DNA of 64,000 nt from Deltaproteobacteria bacterium (GCA_017644045.1 JAEPMI010000014.1:62001-126000), one strand, 5' to 3'; positions 24,182-33,502 are shown, counted from the first letter of the stretch. The notes: generated by a model not told the origin, from the sequence alone. Numbers and translations are program-made.

Positions 24182-26236
24182 GTGGGCGAAGCGCCCACGA
24201 CCCGGCGAGGGGCGGCGCTCGCCCGAACCGCGGCCGCCGGCGCGACCGTCGCCGGCGCGATCGCGGCGCTCGATCTGATCGGGGCGCCCTCGGTGGCGCC
24301 CGTCGCCTTCGGGCTCGCAGCGGTCGCGGGCGGGTTCGGGGGCGCGGTCTTCGCGCTCCTCGCGCACGCGCCGCGGACCAAGCCGAAGGCCGCGCTCGCG
24401 CTGGGTGCGGTCGCGCTGACCGCGACGCTGAGCTGGGCCATCGCTCTCGGCGCCATCCGCCGCTGGGGGAGCGAGCACCACACGCTCGCGCTCGGGCTCT
24501 GGATCGCGGCGCCGCTGGCCGCGGGTGGGGTGGTCGCGCTCGGTCTGCTCACGCGCCGCTCGACCGAAGAGCCCTCGTGGCTCGCGGAGCGCTTCTGGGC
24601 GATGGGTGCCGTGCTGGCGCTGGCGCTCGCGCTCGCGTTCGCCGACGGCCGGCTCTTCCCGGACACCTATCCGCTCTTCCATCGGCTGCTGAAGACGCTC
24701 GCCTGGTTGAGCGCGACCGCCGCGTTCACCGCGCTCCTCGAGCTCAAGCCGCCGGCCGACCGAGTTGCCCGGCTGCTGGGCGGCGGGCTGGTGCTCGCGA
24801 TGCCGCTGGCGCTGGTGACCACGCAGCTCTCCGCGCCGACCGCCGAGGCGATCGCTGCTCGACCGTGGGCCGGCTTCGTGCTCGCGCGGCTGCGCTCGGC
24901 GGTGGACGTCGACGGCGACGGCTACGCGGGCGTGCTCCACGGCGGTGACTGCGCGCCCTTCGACTACGACATCGGCCCGGGCGCGGTCGAGATCCCCGGC
25001 AACGGCATCGACGAAGACTGCATCGGTGGCGACGCCCCCGCTCGCGCGGAGCGCTTGCCCTTGCCGCCCGTCCCGGACTCGCCCTCGCCCCGGTCGGTGG
25101 TGCTGATCACCATCGACGCGCTGCGGGCGGACCGGCTGGGGATCTACGGCCACGACCGACCGACGAGCCCGACCCTCGACGCCTTCTTCGCGGACGGGTT
25201 GATCTTCGAGCGCGCCTACACCGCGGGTGGCTACACGAGCATCGCGCTGCCGGCGCTGATGCGCGGGACCCCGCCGCGCCGGATCGAGTGGGCCCGCGTG
25301 GTCCAGACCAGCGCGCTGCGCTTGGTCCGCCCTCCGCTCCCGGAGCTGCCCTCGGGGGAGCGCTGGATCTACTCGTACACCCTGCCGCTCGACGATCCGC
25401 ACGCGACCTGGCCCGAGCTCCTCGCCCGTCGCGGCATGACCGGCGTGGGCGTGGTCGACGACGGCGCCAGCGACTTCCTCTCCAGCCGCTGGGGCACCGG
25501 CGAGGGCTTCGAGAGCTACACCGCGGTCGACGTCCCCTTCGGTGCAGCCGACGGCGACGACAAGGTCGCGCGCGCCGCGCTCGAGGCGATGGACGGCGCC
25601 GCGCCCTTCTTCCGCTGGCTCCACTTCTACGGACCCCACTGGCCCGACTCGGAGCACCCCGACCTGCCGCGCTTCGGTGATTCGGTCGCCGACAAATACG
25701 ACCACGAGATCGCCCACGTGGATCGGGTGCTCGCCCCGGTGCTCGACCGGCTCGCCGAGCTCGGCGCCGTCGTCGTGCTCACCGCAGACCACGGCGAGGT
25801 CTTCCACGACGACGGCCGCAGCCACGGCCGCACCATGGACGAAGCCGCCATCCGCGTGCCGCTCCTCGTTTGCGGCCCCGGCATCGCCAGCGCTCGCCGG
25901 GCGGACGTCGTGTCCACCCTCGACGTCTTCCCGACCCTGCTCGCGCTCACCGAGACGCCCGCACCGCCGAACGACGGTGTCTCGCTCCTGGCACAGCCGG
26001 ATCCCGACCGCGTGGTGCTGGTCGACAGCTGGGTCTTCGACAAGGAAGGCCAGCCCGAGCTCGACCTGACCGCGGCCATCCACCGCGACGGGAAGCTCGT
26101 CCGCGACCGCCTCCGCCGCACCACCGAGCTCACCGGCGATCCGGCCACCGCCCCCCGCCTCGAGGCCGCGATCGCCGACTACTACCGGTCCGGCGCCGCG
26201 CCGCGCATCGACGGAGGTACGCTCGCGTCGGAATGA
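24182..26236 (+). CDS. Membrane-anchored sulfatase/alkaline-phosphatase-superfamily protein
   Basis: The product is 684 residues from GTG 24182. Residues 1-~230 contain five or six membrane helices. Near 240-285 sits a MopE-like loop: D-V-D-G-D-G-Y-A, then G-G-D-C-A-P-F-D and G-N-G-I-D-E-D-C. The catalytic domain starts V-V-L-I-T-I-D-A-L-R-A-D-R (~302-314) and has V-L-T-A-D-H-G-E-V-F-H-D-D-G (~530-545), the metal ligands of the superfamily. The usual Cys/Ser-x-Pro-x-Arg of true sulfatases is absent; G-G-Y-T-S-I-A-L-P occupies the spot, so a Thr or Ser nucleophile and a phosphate-transfer or hydrolase role are more likely. The stop overlaps the patatin start. Confidence 0.78.
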   Translation: MGEAPTTRRGAALARTAAAGATVAGAIAALDLIGAPSVAPVAFGLAAVAGGFGGAVFALLAHAPRTKPKAALALGAVALTATLSWAIALGAIRRWGSEHHTLALGLWIAAPLAAGGVVALGLLTRRSTEEPSWLAERFWAMGAVLALALALAFADGRLFPDTYPLFHRLLKTLAWLSATAAFTALLELKPPADRVARLLGGGLVLAMPLALVTTQLSAPTAEAIAARPWAGFVLARLRSAVDVDGDGYAGVLHGGDCAPFDYDIGPGAVEIPGNGIDEDCIGGDAPARAERLPLPPVPDSPSPRSVVLITIDALRADRLGIYGHDRPTSPTLDAFFADGLIFERAYTAGGYTSIALPALMRGTPPRRIEWARVVQTSALRLVRPPLPELPSGERWIYSYTLPLDDPHATWPELLARRGMTGVGVVDDGASDFLSSRWGTGEGFESYTAVDVPFGAADGDDKVARAALEAMDGAAPFFRWLHFYGPHWPDSEHPDLPRFGDSVADKYDHEIAHVDRVLAPVLDRLAELGAVVVLTADHGEVFHDDGRSHGRTMDEAAIRVPLLVCGPGIASARRADVVSTLDVFPTLLALTETPAPPNDGVSLLAQPDPDRVVLVDSWVFDKEGQPELDLTAAIHRDGKLVRDRLRRTTELTGDPATAPRLEAAIADYYRSGAAPRIDGGTLASE

Positions 26237-27420
26237 CGCACACGACCGGCATCGTCCTCGGGGGCGGCGGCGCCCGGGGCGCCTACGAAGCGGGAGTCAT
26301 CGCGGGGATCACCGACGTCCTCGCCGACGCGGACCCCGGCAAGAACCCCAAGAGCCTCTTCGACGTGGTCTGCGGGACCAGCGTCGGCGCCATCAACGCG
26401 GCGTGGGTCGCCGCCCACGCGGACGCGGAGGACCACGACGCCCAGGGACTGCTCCGCCACTGGCGCACCCTCGAGCTCAGCAAGCACCTGCGGCTCGATC
26501 CGGTCGGCATGATCGCTGGCCGCCCGGACCCGCTGAACCCCGAGCGCAAGACGACCGGCCGCGCCGTGCTCAACGCCCGCGCGCTCGAGACGCTCGTCGA
26601 GGAGGGCATCCCCTGGCGGCGCCTCCGCAGCAACATCGAAAGCTCGCGCATCAAGGGCCTCGTCGTCACGGCGCTCCACGTCGCGACCGGCACCACCACG
26701 CTCTTCACGGACCTCGCGCCCGGCGTCGACTACCCGGCCAGCAAGGCCCGCCGCCGGAAGGCCGTCCGCGACGCCATTCGCGCCGACCACGTGCTCGCCT
26801 CGGCGGCCATTCCGCTCATCTTCCCCTCGCGCCGCATCGGCAGCGGCTACTACGCCGACGGCGGGGTTCGCTTCAACACGCCCATGGCGCCCGCGCTCCG
26901 GCTCGGCGTCGACCGGCTGGTCGTCATCCCGCTCCTCAGCGAACCGGAGGAGCGCCCGGTCATGGCCGAGGAGGCCTACCCGGGTCCCATCTTCCTCGCC
27001 GGCAAGGTGCTCGACGCGCTTCTCCTCGACCCCATCGGCTACGACCTCCAGGTCCTCGAGCGCTTCAACAAGCTCCTCGAGCGCCTCGACGAGTTCCTCT
27101 CCACCACCGAGCGCAGCGAGTTCGACCAGGTGCTCACGAACTCGCGGGGGACCCCCTATCGCAAGGTCGAGACCCTCGTCTTCCGCCCCAGCGAGGACCT
27201 CGGGCGCCTCGCCCGCGAGCACGCCAAGAACCTCGGCAGCCGAGGCATCCGTGGCCGCATCATCTCCAAGATGGCCGACATGGGCGGCACCTTCGACGCC
27301 GACTTCCTGAGCTTCATCCTCTTCGACGCCGACTACGCCCACATGCTCGTCGAGCGCGGTCGCGCCGACGTCCGCGCCCGCGCCGACGAGGTCCGCGAGT
27401 TCTTCTCCGACCGCCGCTGA
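26233..27420 (+). CDS. Patatin-like phospholipase
   Basis: The product is 395 residues from ATG 26233 (ATGA overlap). It has the complete patatin signature: oxyanion loop G-G-G-G-A-R-G at ~9-15, nucleophile elbow G-T-S-V-G at ~48-52, and the catalytic Asp in D-G-G at ~213-215. These enzymes hydrolyse phospholipid acyl esters. No signal peptide is present, so it is cytoplasmic or injected. It is the third gene of the lolC/E-sulfatase operon, which suggests a lipid or envelope theme. Confidence 0.9.
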   Translation: MTHTTGIVLGGGGARGAYEAGVIAGITDVLADADPGKNPKSLFDVVCGTSVGAINAAWVAAHADAEDHDAQGLLRHWRTLELSKHLRLDPVGMIAGRPDPLNPERKTTGRAVLNARALETLVEEGIPWRRLRSNIESSRIKGLVVTALHVATGTTTLFTDLAPGVDYPASKARRRKAVRDAIRADHVLASAAIPLIFPSRRIGSGYYADGGVRFNTPMAPALRLGVDRLVVIPLLSEPEERPVMAEEAYPGPIFLAGKVLDALLLDPIGYDLQVLERFNKLLERLDEFLSTTERSEFDQVLTNSRGTPYRKVETLVFRPSEDLGRLAREHAKNLGSRGIRGRIISKMADMGGTFDADFLSFILFDADYAHMLVERGRADVRARADEVREFFSDRR

Positions 27421-27547
27421 GCGAGTCGAGGAGGCACCGTTCGGCCTTTGTGGGTCGGGGCCATTCGACCGCCTCGAACCCCCTGGACCCTTGCTGCACG
27501 AATCGACGGTGGGCTGACGATTTCCGCTTCCGCGCCGACTCGGCCGG

Positions 27548-29047
27548 ATGCAATTTCCCGCCGCCGTGCCCATCGTCGTCGTCGATCGCAGGAGCGATTG
27601 GCCCTGGACCCTCCCCGGGGTCGAAGTGGTCGAAGCCCGCGCGTTCCTCACTCGTCACGCCAAGGGGCCCACGCGGACCCCGGTGTGGAGCTTCGCCACC
27701 CGCATCGGATACCAGCGGACGGGCTACTACGTCGCGCTCCTCGCGGAGGCGCGGGGGCACCGGGTCTGGCCCGACGTCGGGACCATCCAGGACCTGAAGT
27801 CGCGGAGCCATCGCCGCACGCTCCTCGAGCGCATCGGCCCGGCGGCCGCCGCCGAGCTCGCCGCGATCGACGACGACGCGGTCCGCCTGCGCCTCTTCTT
27901 CGGCGTGCCCCTCCGGAACCGCGCGCTCGCCCAGCTCGGCCGCGAGCTCTTCGAGCGGCTGCCGGTCCCGGGCATCGAGATCGCCCTCGAGAAGCGCGAC
28001 AGCGGTTGGGAGGTGCGCGGCATCGACCTGCTCGACCTGACCTCGCTCACCGAGGCCGACCGGAAGGTCGCCGAGGCGGTCGTCCGCGACCAGGTGGCCC
28101 ACCCGGCCGCCGCGTCCGATCCGGCGCTCCAGCCGCGCTTCGAGCTGGCGATCCTCCAGGACCCGAACGAGGCGGAGCCTCCCTCGTCGCCCGAGGCGCT
28201 CCAGATGTTCGCGAAGGCCGCCGAGTCGCTCGGCGTCCGCGCGACCTTCATCACGCGCGCCGACTACGCGCGGCTGCCGAGCTTCGACGCGCTCCTCATC
28301 CGCGAGACCACCGCGGTCCACCACCACACCTTCCGCTTCGCGCGCCGCGCCGAGGCCGACGGCCTCGCGGTCTTCGACGACCCGAGCTCGATCTTCCGCT
28401 GCTGCTCGAAGGTCTTCCTCGCCGAGGCGCTCCGGGCGGCCGGTGTGCCGACCCCGCCGAGCATGGTCGTGGACCGCCACGGCCTCGAGACCGTCGCCGA
28501 CGAGCTCGGCCTGCCCTGCGTGCTCAAGGCGCCCGATGGCTCCTTCGGTCGCGGCGTGGTCCGCTGCGCGACCCGCGAGGACGTGCACTCGGTCGGCTCG
28601 CGGTTGCTCGAGCGCAGCGACATCATCGTCGCGCAGGCCTTCGCGCCGACCGAGTACGACTGGCGCATCGGCGTGCTCGACGGGAAGCCACTCTACGCCT
28701 CTCGCTACTACATGGCGCCCGGCCACTGGCAGATCGTCGCCCGCGACGCCGCGGGCGCGAAGGTCGACGAGGGCGAGGCCGAGACCGTGCGGGTCGAGGA
28801 CGCGCCGGCCGAGGTGGTCGACGTCGCCCTCCGTGCCGCCGCCGTCGTCGGCGACGGCTTCTATGGGGTCGATCTCAAGCAGACCCCGACCGGGGAGATC
28901 CTCGTGATCGAGGTGAACGACAACCCCAGCATCGACGCCGGCGTCGAGGACGACGTCCTCGGTCCGGTGCTCTACGAACGGATCGTCGAGAGCCTGGTCG
29001 CTCGTGTCGAGCGCCAGCGACGGATCCGTCGGGTAGGTGCCCGATGA
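27548..29047 (+). CDS. RimK-like ATP-grasp ligase with N-terminal RLAN domain
   Basis: The product is 499 residues from ATG 27548. Residues ~1-200 match the RLAN domain, the N-terminal partner of RimK-like ATP-grasp enzymes (S-F-A-T-R-I-G-Y-Q-R-T-G-Y-Y-V-A). The ATP-grasp region (~285-480) shows L-P-C-V-L-K-A-P-D-G-S-F-G-R-G-V and the metal-binding end V-I-E-V-N-D-N-P-S-I-D-A-G. Such ligases join an amino acid, often glutamate, to a carboxylate. Its TGA overlaps the ATG of the GCS2-type gene. With that gene and the amidohydrolase it forms an amidoligase cluster likely to make a small peptide-like metabolite or to tag a protein. Confidence 0.87.
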   Translation: MQFPAAVPIVVVDRRSDWPWTLPGVEVVEARAFLTRHAKGPTRTPVWSFATRIGYQRTGYYVALLAEARGHRVWPDVGTIQDLKSRSHRRTLLERIGPAAAAELAAIDDDAVRLRLFFGVPLRNRALAQLGRELFERLPVPGIEIALEKRDSGWEVRGIDLLDLTSLTEADRKVAEAVVRDQVAHPAAASDPALQPRFELAILQDPNEAEPPSSPEALQMFAKAAESLGVRATFITRADYARLPSFDALLIRETTAVHHHTFRFARRAEADGLAVFDDPSSIFRCCSKVFLAEALRAAGVPTPPSMVVDRHGLETVADELGLPCVLKAPDGSFGRGVVRCATREDVHSVGSRLLERSDIIVAQAFAPTEYDWRIGVLDGKPLYASRYYMAPGHWQIVARDAAGAKVDEGEAETVRVEDAPAEVVDVALRAAAVVGDGFYGVDLKQTPTGEILVIEVNDNPSIDAGVEDDVLGPVLYERIVESLVARVERQRRIRRVGAR

Positions 29048-30321
29048 CCAACTTGGATGGCGAAGGTGGCTCCCTCGCGGAGCTGGATGGACCCCGCACG
29101 GACCCGGCCGGTCCGGCTCTCTTCGAAGGCTACGGCATCGAGATCGAGTGGATGACCGTCGCGGTCCTCGATCGCGCGGTGCGTCCGCTCGCGCCGATGC
29201 TGCTCACCGATCGAGGCGTGCTCCGCGACGAGCGCGACCGCGGGCCGATGGGCTGGTCGAACGAGCTGGCGACGCACGTGATCGAGGTGAAGACCCTCGA
29301 CGTCCCGCCGAGCCTCGATGGGCTCGCGGCCCGCTTCCAGGGCGAGGCGAAGGCCATCAACAAGAAGCTCGCGAAGGTCGGCGGTCGCCTGCTCGGCGGC
29401 GGCGCGCACCCGACCATGAACCCGCACACGGATGCGACCCTCTGGGAGGCGGGCCAGTCGGAGATCTACACGGCCTACGACCGCATCTTCGACTGCCGCG
29501 GCCATGGCTGGGTCAACCTCCAGAGCACCCACCTCAACATCGCGTTCGACGGCGACGACGAGCTCCGCCGACTGCACGCCGCGGTGCGCCTGGTGCTCCC
29601 GCTGCTGCCCGGTCTCGCGGCGGCCTCTCCCTACCTCGAGGGCAAGCGTCAGCCCTTCCTCGACGCCCGCCTCGACACGTACCGCTACAACCAGGCCCGG
29701 ATCCCGGAGATCGCCGGCAAGGTGATCCCCGAGCCGATCCAGAGCGGCGGCGACTACCACCGGCGCATCCTCGCGCCGATGTATGCGGCGATCGCGCCTC
29801 ACGATCCGGAGGGTCTCCTCGCGGAGGAGTGGCTCAACAGCCGCGGCGCCATCGTGCGCTTCGACCGGATGGCGCTCGAGATCCGGGTGCTCGACTGTCA
29901 GGAGTCGCCCGCGCAGGACCTCGCCATCGCGGCCGCCGCGGTCGCGGTCATTCGCGCGCTCGCGGAGGGCAAGCTCCCCGGCGGCCTGAACGACGACGCC
30001 TCGACCGATCGGCTCGCGGCGCACTTCTGGAACGCCGCCCGCCATGGCAGCGCCGCGACGATCGACGACGAGGAGTACCTCGCGTGCTTCGGCCTCTCGG
30101 AGCTCTGGAAGCCGACCCTCCACGAGCTCTGGCGGGCGCTCCTCGATCGGCACCCGGTGGCCGCCGAGCACGAAGCGCCGCTCAACCGGATCCTTCGCTC
30201 CGGCACGCTCGCGGAGCGCATGGTTCGCCGCGCTGGCGGCGAGCCCTCCGAAGCGATGCTCGTCACGCTCATGGCCGAGCTGAGTCAGTGCCTCGCCAAG
30301 GGCGAGGCCTACCTCCCGTGA
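29044..30321 (+). CDS. GCS2-type glutamate-cysteine ligase-like amidoligase
   Basis: The product is 425 residues from ATG 29044 (ATGA overlap). The fold is that of carboxylate-amine/glutamate-cysteine ligases of the GCS2 (YbdK-like) group: F-E-G-Y-G-I-E-I-E-W-M near residue 28, L-G-G-G-A-H-P-T-M-N-P near 118, and H-L-N-I-A-F-D-G-D-D near 165. GCS2 enzymes form a gamma-amide between glutamate and an amine. Located between an ATP-grasp ligase and an amidohydrolase, it more likely works in that pathway than in glutathione synthesis. The stop overlaps the next GTG. Confidence 0.87.
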   Translation: MTNLDGEGGSLAELDGPRTDPAGPALFEGYGIEIEWMTVAVLDRAVRPLAPMLLTDRGVLRDERDRGPMGWSNELATHVIEVKTLDVPPSLDGLAARFQGEAKAINKKLAKVGGRLLGGGAHPTMNPHTDATLWEAGQSEIYTAYDRIFDCRGHGWVNLQSTHLNIAFDGDDELRRLHAAVRLVLPLLPGLAAASPYLEGKRQPFLDARLDTYRYNQARIPEIAGKVIPEPIQSGGDYHRRILAPMYAAIAPHDPEGLLAEEWLNSRGAIVRFDRMALEIRVLDCQESPAQDLAIAAAAVAVIRALAEGKLPGGLNDDASTDRLAAHFWNAARHGSAATIDDEEYLACFGLSELWKPTLHELWRALLDRHPVAAEHEAPLNRILRSGTLAERMVRRAGGEPSEAMLVTLMAELSQCLAKGEAYLP

Positions 30322-31022
30322 CGGGCCGCTCGCTCCTCTTCACGTGCGAGCACGCGACCAACGCCATTCCGGAGGAGCTCGCCTTCCTCCGCGAGGCACT
30401 CGGTGCCGACATCTGGGAGACCCATCGCGCCTACGACATCGGCGCGATCGAGGCCGGCCGCGAGCTGGCGTCCCGCTGTGGGTCGTCGGTGATCGCGAGC
30501 ACCGTCAGCCGTCTGGTGGTGGACACCAACCGGAGCGAGCATCACCCGAAGGTCTTCTCCGAGCCGATCCGCGCGCTCTCGCGGGCCCAGCGCGAGTCGA
30601 TCCTCGCGTTCTTCCATCGCCCGCACCGGGAGATGGTCGCGACCAGTCTCCGCGGACGGATGCCCGTCCTCCACGTCGCGGTCCACTCGTTCACGCCCTC
30701 GCTCGATGGTGACGAGCGGACCATGGACGTCGGCCTGCTCTACGACCCGGCGCGCGGTCCCGAGCGCGAGCTGGCCGCCGAATGGAAGCGGCGCCTGAAC
30801 GCGCGGCTGCCCGCGCTGCGTCTCCGCCGGAACGCTCCCTATCGCGGCGCCGCCGACGGGCTCCCCACCGCGTTCCGCCGCGTGTTCCTCCCGGACGACT
30901 ACGCCGGCTTCGAGCTCGAGCTGAACCAGCGCGCCTTCGACGGGGCGTGGCCACCCGAGTGGCTCGACGCCCTCGCCGAGACCCTCCGCGAGCTCACGTC
31001 GCCCACTTCCGCAGCCGATTGA
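30318..31022 (+). CDS. N-formylglutamate amidohydrolase family protein
   Basis: The product is 234 residues from GTG 30318 (GTGA overlap). It begins L-L-F-T-C-E-H-A-T-N-A-I-P, the zinc-site opening of the family, followed by D-I-G-A near residue 40 and D-T-N-R-S near 70, then H-V-A-V-H-S-F-T-P near 125. Close relatives hydrolyse N-formylglutamate, but cluster members next to GCS2 and RLAN ligases are thought to cut or edit the amide product. Its last 29 bases overlap the end of the endonuclease V gene on the other strand. Confidence 0.87.
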   Translation: MTGRSLLFTCEHATNAIPEELAFLREALGADIWETHRAYDIGAIEAGRELASRCGSSVIASTVSRLVVDTNRSEHHPKVFSEPIRALSRAQRESILAFFHRPHREMVATSLRGRMPVLHVAVHSFTPSLDGDERTMDVGLLYDPARGPERELAAEWKRRLNARLPALRLRRNAPYRGAADGLPTAFRRVFLPDDYAGFELELNQRAFDGAWPPEWLDALAETLRELTSPTSAAD

Positions 31023-31641
31023 CCTCCTGATCGGCGGCGCGGGTGGTCTCCGGCAGGCGGAAGGTCGCCGCGAGCCGCAGCACCCAGTCGTTCGCCGTGG
31101 CGTGGCTCACCCGATGACCGGGGCTCACGTATACCGGCTTCACGTCGTCTCGCGTTCGCAGCGCCGTTCCGATTCGATCGCCCTCGTGGTGGATCGGCGC
31201 CGTCGATCCCCTCGGTTTGGGGACCTCGTCGTGCTCGCCGAGGAGCCGGTTCTTGGCGCATCCGATCGTCGGAGCATCCAGGGCCACCCCGAGATGCGAC
31301 GCGATCCCGAAGCGTCGCGGATGCAGCACGCCGTTCCCATCGCAGACGATCAGGTCGGGCTGAACCGTGAGCTTCTCGAAGCAGGGCAGCAGGCAGGGCA
31401 GCTCGCGGAACGAGAGCAGCCCGGACACGTAGGGGAAGGGCGCGACGCCCGTGTGTCGCGCGACCTCGACCACCTCGAGCGTCGCAGCGTCGAGCACGCA
31501 GACGGCGGCCCAGAAGCGGTCGCCATCCTTCTCATAGGCGACGTCCGCACCGGCCACGCGACGGACCGGTCCGACGCGGTCGCCGAGCTCGACGGTGCTC
31601 GCGAGCTCCCGCTGCATCGCGCGTGCGTTCTCCGGGGTCAT
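30994..31641 (-). CDS. nfi: Endonuclease V
   Basis: The product is 215 residues from ATG 31641, the usual length. It shows A-G-A-D-V-A-Y (first catalytic Asp) near residue 33, P-Y-V-S-G-L-L-S-F-R-E near 70, and D-G-N-G-V-L-H-P-R-R-F-G-I-A-S-H near 100, all hallmarks of Nfi. The enzyme nicks DNA (and in some lineages RNA) one base 3' of inosine for deaminated-base repair. It ends inside the 3' end of the convergent amidohydrolase gene. Confidence 0.93.
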   Translation of the reverse strand: MTPENARAMQRELASTVELGDRVGPVRRVAGADVAYEKDGDRFWAAVCVLDAATLEVVEVARHTGVAPFPYVSGLLSFRELPCLLPCFEKLTVQPDLIVCDGNGVLHPRRFGIASHLGVALDAPTIGCAKNRLLGEHDEVPKPRGSTAPIHHEGDRIGTALRTRDDVKPVYVSPGHRVSHATANDWVLRLAATFRLPETTRAADQEVNRLRKWAT

Positions 31642-31762
31642 GGGCGCGCAGGCTAAGTCGCTCTGGCGCGGGGTCACCCCACGGCGGGGGAATTCTTCGG
31701 CGAGCGGTTCCGTACCTTTCGAGCCCCGGATGAACCGGGTAAGAACGGAAGTGATGACCGCC

Positions 31763-33502
31763 ATGTCTCGATTGGTCCTGCTCCTCGCGCTCGTCGGTGC
31801 CTTCACTCCCGGGTGCGACAGCGAACCCTCGCCCGAAGAGACGGCGCTCGCGGTGGCGATCGAGCGAGGAACGGCCTTCGAGGCCGCCGCCGGGAGCCTC
31901 CCCGCCGAGGCGAGCGGCTTCACCGTGCCCGAAGGCGTGGAGCTCCGGGTCTTCTGCGGGACCCTGGCCGAGTGCCCGGATGCGAACACGATGATGGTGT
32001 TCGACGACAGCCTTTCGCGCTATCGCGCTCTCCTCCAGCACGCCGAAGCGGGCGACGACGACTTCGACCTCAGCTGGTTCCGCGACCACCAGATGCCCGC
32101 CATGGACCAGCTGCGCTTCCTCGCCACCAAGGTCCCCGACGAGGCCAGCGGCGATGCCGCCTGGCATGGGCGCGTGGCCGTGTGGGACTCGGTGAGCGGC
32201 ACCTGGCTGGGGGCGGTGCGAGTCGACCTGGAGCGGGGGCGCGTGCCGCAGCACGCCTACGCCTACTTCGATCAGCGGGGAAACCAGGTCGGCGGCTCGT
32301 TCCACGACGTCGAGCGCGACACGCAGCGCGCGAACCGAGACTTCCAGAACGTCTTGCCCAAGGCGTTCGTCGCTGCTGTGGAGAGCGGCCGCGACGTGAC
32401 CCGGATCGACCAGGTGACCCGTGTGCGGCCTCGCCCGCTCGGCGCCACGATCGCGTCCGACGCCGTGATCATCAGTGGCGGCAACCGCGGTCAGCTCTCG
32501 GCATTCTCGGAGGGGGCCTTCGTGGACCTGGGCACCGACGAGGTCACCGACCTGTGGGAGATCGAGAGCGGGTTCGTCTACCGGCGCGCGGAGAACGTGC
32601 TCGAGGAGGGCGAGCCCTCGATGCTTCGTGTCACCGACGGCCGCGTCGAAGACCTCACCTACTTCTCCGATCTTCCGTTCATGGAGCCGAAAGCGGCCGG
32701 GGGAGGCATCTGGTTGGAGGTTCACGGGACCGAAGGGCCCGGTCACGTCGCGACCTGGGTCGACGGGGACTGGGAGCTCACCGAGATCGACGAGGCGATG
32801 GCACCGACCGCGCGTCGAGTCGTCGCCCTGGACGAGCGCGAAGAGACGCTCGCGCTCCTCACGAGCGGTTCGAATGGGCCCGGCGTTCGCTTCCGTCGTG
32901 GTGGCGAATGGAGCGCGGTGGCGCTCCCCCGATGCTCCGTCTCCGACGTCTTGCTCGAGTCGGCGAGCTCCGCGCTCGTGGCGACGAACGAGGGGCTCTA
33001 CCGCGTGACTCTCGACGGCGGAGAGGCCGAGCGCCTCAGCCGTCAGTCGGTCAAGCGCCTCTTCGGAACCTCGCAGGGTGCCTGGTTCGCCACCCAGCGC
33101 ACGGTGCTCTCACACGTCGACCTGTTCCGGGTCGAGGGGTCGAGCGTGGTGCCCGTGCGGGAGATGCGCTCGCATCGGCTCATGGACCTCGCGGTCGCTC
33201 CGGATGGCACGGTGGCCATCCTCGACCGCGGCGTGGTTCGCCGACGGTCCCCCGACGGCGCCGTCGTGCAGATCCCGGCCGAGGGGACGATCCCCGGGAC
33301 CGTGGCCACCATCGACATCGACGTCGACTCCCATGGGAACGTCTGGATCGCCTCCACTGCGGGCCTCTTCGTGGGCAACGAAGACGGACTCCACACGTTG
33401 GCGGCGACCGCGATCCCGGCGGCTGCGGCCCCGATTCGAGAGGTCCGAGTCCTGGGAGCGGGCCCGTCGCTGACCGCCGCCGACTTGCGTCCCGTACCTT
33501 GA
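31763..33502 (+). CDS. Propeller-like lipoprotein, unknown function
   Basis: The product is 579 residues. ATG 31763 gives a short signal peptide ending F-T-P-G-C-D; ATG 31754 would add three residues. Residues ~30-210 form a mixed domain (F-R-D-H-Q-M-P-A-M-D-Q-L-R-F). From ~215 to the end there are repeated ~45-residue beta units with G-x-W-x-A-T and D-S-H-G-N-V-W-I-A-S-T-A-G-L-F-V-G near the C-terminus, the pattern of two-component-regulator (Reg_prop) or NHL-like propellers. The kinase gene follows after 78 bases, so the lipoprotein could be its extracytoplasmic counterpart (inference). Confidence 0.7.
   Translation: MSRLVLLLALVGAFTPGCDSEPSPEETALAVAIERGTAFEAAAGSLPAEASGFTVPEGVELRVFCGTLAECPDANTMMVFDDSLSRYRALLQHAEAGDDDFDLSWFRDHQMPAMDQLRFLATKVPDEASGDAAWHGRVAVWDSVSGTWLGAVRVDLERGRVPQHAYAYFDQRGNQVGGSFHDVERDTQRANRDFQNVLPKAFVAAVESGRDVTRIDQVTRVRPRPLGATIASDAVIISGGNRGQLSAFSEGAFVDLGTDEVTDLWEIESGFVYRRAENVLEEGEPSMLRVTDGRVEDLTYFSDLPFMEPKAAGGGIWLEVHGTEGPGHVATWVDGDWELTEIDEAMAPTARRVVALDEREETLALLTSGSNGPGVRFRRGGEWSAVALPRCSVSDVLLESASSALVATNEGLYRVTLDGGEAERLSRQSVKRLFGTSQGAWFATQRTVLSHVDLFRVEGSSVVPVREMRSHRLMDLAVAPDGTVAILDRGVVRRRSPDGAVVQIPAEGTIPGTVATIDIDVDSHGNVWIASTAGLFVGNEDGLHTLAATAIPAAAAPIREVRVLGAGPSLTAADLRPVP

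Noticed and set aside
23450-26083. 877-codon open frame on the - strand
   Set aside because: It runs antisense across the LolC/E-like and sulfatase-like genes and has a repetitive Arg/Glu/Asp/Gly composition with no domain.
29044-30321. Standard glutathione biosynthesis gene (gshA)
   Set aside because: The protein is GCS2-type and coupled to an RLAN ATP-grasp ligase and an amidohydrolase; no gshB lies nearby, so a gshA label would be misleading.
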